Origin: Variovorax sp. TBS-050B
Lineage (GTDB): Bacteria > Pseudomonadota > Gammaproteobacteria > Burkholderiales > Burkholderiaceae_C
Direction: 5' to 3'
NCBI RefSeq assembly: GCF_029893635.1
Contig: NZ_JARXYR010000002.1
Coordinates: forward strand, 3,137,001 to 3,201,000
Length of the DNA: 64,000 nt
The notes under the pieces were generated by a model. It saw nothing but the letters and a program-made list of their open reading frames with translations, had not been told where the DNA came from and ran no database searches. Shown piece after piece: positions 62,707 to 64,000 of this stretch; position 1 is the stretch's first letter; each line of letters opens with the position of its first letter. Position numbers and translations under genes: made by a program.

Positions 62707-63693
62707 TCAGGGCTGGTAGCCGGATTTTTGGACCACGGGCGCCCACTGCGCCTTGTAGGCCTTGAGCATCGCGACGGTCTGCGCCTGCGTGCTGACCACC
62801 GGCGTCATGCCGGCGTCCTTGAACTTGCGCTGGGTGTCGGGGTCCTGCATCACTTCGCGGATCGCCACGGCCAGGCGCTGGGCCTTGTCCTTGGGCATCG
62901 TGGCCGGCGCGAAGAAGGTGTTCCAGCCCGAGGCGGCCAGGTCGAGGCCGGCTTCCTTGAAGGTCGGGATGTTGGGTGCGAACGGCGAGCGCTTCTCGCC
63001 CGAGAGCGCGAGGATGCGCAGCTTGCCGGCCTGGTGCTGCGGCAGCACCACGTCCTCGGTGTCGATCGCGATCGGAACCTGCCCGCCGAGCAGGTCGTTC
63101 AAGAGCGGCGCCGAGCCGCGGTAGCCGATCACCTGCGTCTGTACCTTGGCCTTCTCGCCGACCATCAGGCCGAAGAAGTGCGGCAGGCTTCCGGTGGCCG
63201 GCACGCCGACGTTGGCCTGCTGCGGATTGGCGCGCATCCAGGCGAGCAGGTGGTTGAGCTCGCGCACCGGCAGCGCGGGCGAGACCGAGAGCGCGAAGTC
63301 GTAGGCATTGACGTGCGACACCGGCACGAAGTCGCGCTCGGGGTCGTAGCCGTTGTCCTTGAACACCAGCGGCGCCACCACCATCACGGCGGGGTTGGCG
63401 AGCATCAGCACGTTCTGGCTGGCGGGCGTGGCCTTGACCTGCTGCGCGGCCAGGCGGCCGCCCGCACCGGGCTTGTTGTCGACGATCACGGGGGTGCCGA
63501 GCTTGGCGCCGAGCTTCTCGCCGACGATCCGTGCCACGCGGTCGGTGGCGCCGCCGGGCGCGTAGCCGACCACGATGCGCAGCGGGCTGTCGGGGGCCTG
63601 CGCCTGCGCGAGCGGCGCGACGGCGGCCAGCACGCCGGCCGCGGCAAGCAGCGCGGCGAAGCGGCGGGTGATGGGGGTGTGGTTCTTCAGCAT
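62707..63693 (-). CDS. Bug/TctC substrate-binding protein upstream of the sulfatase
   Basis: 328 residues. AGGAGG precedes ATG 63693. The signal peptide ends near LAQAQA (residue 33). The TctC motifs are VGYAPGGATDRVARIVGEKL, VDNKPGAGGRLAAQQV and the C-terminal IPTFKEAGLDL. An in-frame TTG at 63726, overlapping the stop of the upstream Bug gene, is less likely. With the sulfatase and a second Bug gene it forms a minus-strand unit. No TctAB permease is present. Confidence 0.94.
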   Translation of the reverse strand: MLKNHTPITRRFAALLAAAGVLAAVAPLAQAQAPDSPLRIVVGYAPGGATDRVARIVGEKLGAKLGTPVIVDNKPGAGGRLAAQQVKATPASQNVLMLANPAVMVVAPLVFKDNGYDPERDFVPVSHVNAYDFALSVSPALPVRELNHLLAWMRANPQQANVGVPATGSLPHFFGLMVGEKAKVQTQVIGYRGSAPLLNDLLGGQVPIAIDTEDVVLPQHQAGKLRILALSGEKRSPFAPNIPTFKEAGLDLAASGWNTFFAPATMPKDKAQRLAVAIREVMQDPDTQRKFKDAGMTPVVSTQAQTVAMLKAYKAQWAPVVQKSGYQP

Positions 63694-63722
63694 GGTGGGT
63701 TCCTCCTCTTCGATGAAATCGG

Positions 63723-64000
63723 TCAATCGTTGGCCTGGAAATTCACGGCCTTCATGATGCCTGCCCAGCGCGCCGTGTCCTCGCGCATGGTCTTCAGCAG
63801 GGCCTCGTGGCCGTCGGCCACGGGGTACATGCCGTTCTGCAGCAGCAGCTGGCGCACCTCGCGCACGTTGACGGCGCGGATGAGTTCGGCGCGCAGCCTG
63901 TCGACGGTGGCCTGCGGCGTCTTCAGCGGCGCGTAGTACGCGAACCAGGCGGTCGCGACCACGTCCTTGTAGCCGGCCTCGACGAAGCAGGGCAGGTTCG
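63723..64000 (-). CDS. Bug/TctC substrate-binding protein, C-terminal fragment
   Basis: The last 91 codons of a gene that begins beyond the right edge. The fragment reads LPCFVEAGYKDVVATAWFAY, then APLKTPQATVDRLRAELIRA and ends KAVNFQAND. This matches the final third of Bug proteins, where the FxEAGY block closes the binding cleft. Its stop is 29 bases before the start of the next Bug gene, so the two tandem copies are probably in one transcript. Confidence 0.88.
   Translation of the reverse strand, partial: NLPCFVEAGYKDVVATAWFAYYAPLKTPQATVDRLRAELIRAVNVREVRQLLLQNGMYPVADGHEALLKTMREDTARWAGIMKAVNFQAND

Overview
The window reads as one contiguous piece of chromosome from a high-GC betaproteobacterium. 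Several things point to the Comamonadaceae, and to a Variovorax-like genome in particular: the strong GC bias at third codon positions, four orphan tripartite-tricarboxylate (Bug/TctC) binding proteins, a CaiB/BaiF CoA-transferase, LysR/IclR/RpiR control of small catabolic units, an mdtABC-NodT pump, and two copies of a hairpin-rich intergenic repeat. This assignment is an inference from gene content. No rRNA, tRNA, CRISPR array, insertion sequence, prophage or replication origin was seen.

Layout. 0-3.5 kb: minus-strand GST, LysR, Bug protein and CoA-transferase, then a Fur/Zur-type regulator. 3.5-11.3 kb: mostly housekeeping and stress genes (carboxylesterase, gshA, a lone receiver protein, SDR, SnoaL/MerR pair, hibernation factor, CBS protein, BamE-like protein, RbgA-type GTPase). 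11.3-17.5 kb: a candidate iron-regulated unit of ABC ATPase, two DUF3526 permeases and a TonB-dependent siderophore-type receptor; the second permease carries a frameshift. 17.5-29.4 kb: MuiA-like protein, thioesterase, acyltransferase, membrane LytTR protein, Amt transporter, CusF-like protein, GNAT, deacylase, M23 peptidase, glnS and a Pro/Tyr-rich secreted protein with a strong terminator. 29.4-32.2 kb: a four-gene LytS/LytTR-type operon. 32.4-41.6 kb: mdtABC plus an outer-membrane factor.

42-51.4 kb is accessory metabolism: an RpiR-controlled aminotransferase, binding protein and racemase-like cluster; uppP; and an IclR-controlled Bug protein with a self-sufficient CYP116B-type P450 fused to its reductase. 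51.4-57 kb: LuxR-type response regulator, MOSC protein, a frameshifted alpha/beta hydrolase, an Anbu-type proteasome homologue and mutS. 57-64 kb: a HigBA-like toxin-antitoxin pair with an upstream palindrome, an nfeR-nfeF (PadR plus ferric-siderophore reductase) pair with an upstream palindrome, a PrsW-family membrane protein, a sulfatase and two tandem Bug proteins, the last cut by the window edge.

The regulatory DNA is unusually legible. Near-perfect palindromes or repeated half-sites lie in front of the Fur-type gene, mdtABC, the RpiR unit, the IclR unit, the toxin-antitoxin operon and nfeR. The best candidates for little-described systems are the TonB/DUF3526 ABC unit at 11.3-17.5 kb and the Bug-P450 unit at 48-51.4 kb. 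All start sites were chosen by eye from homology, ribosome-binding sites and overlaps. No database search was possible.
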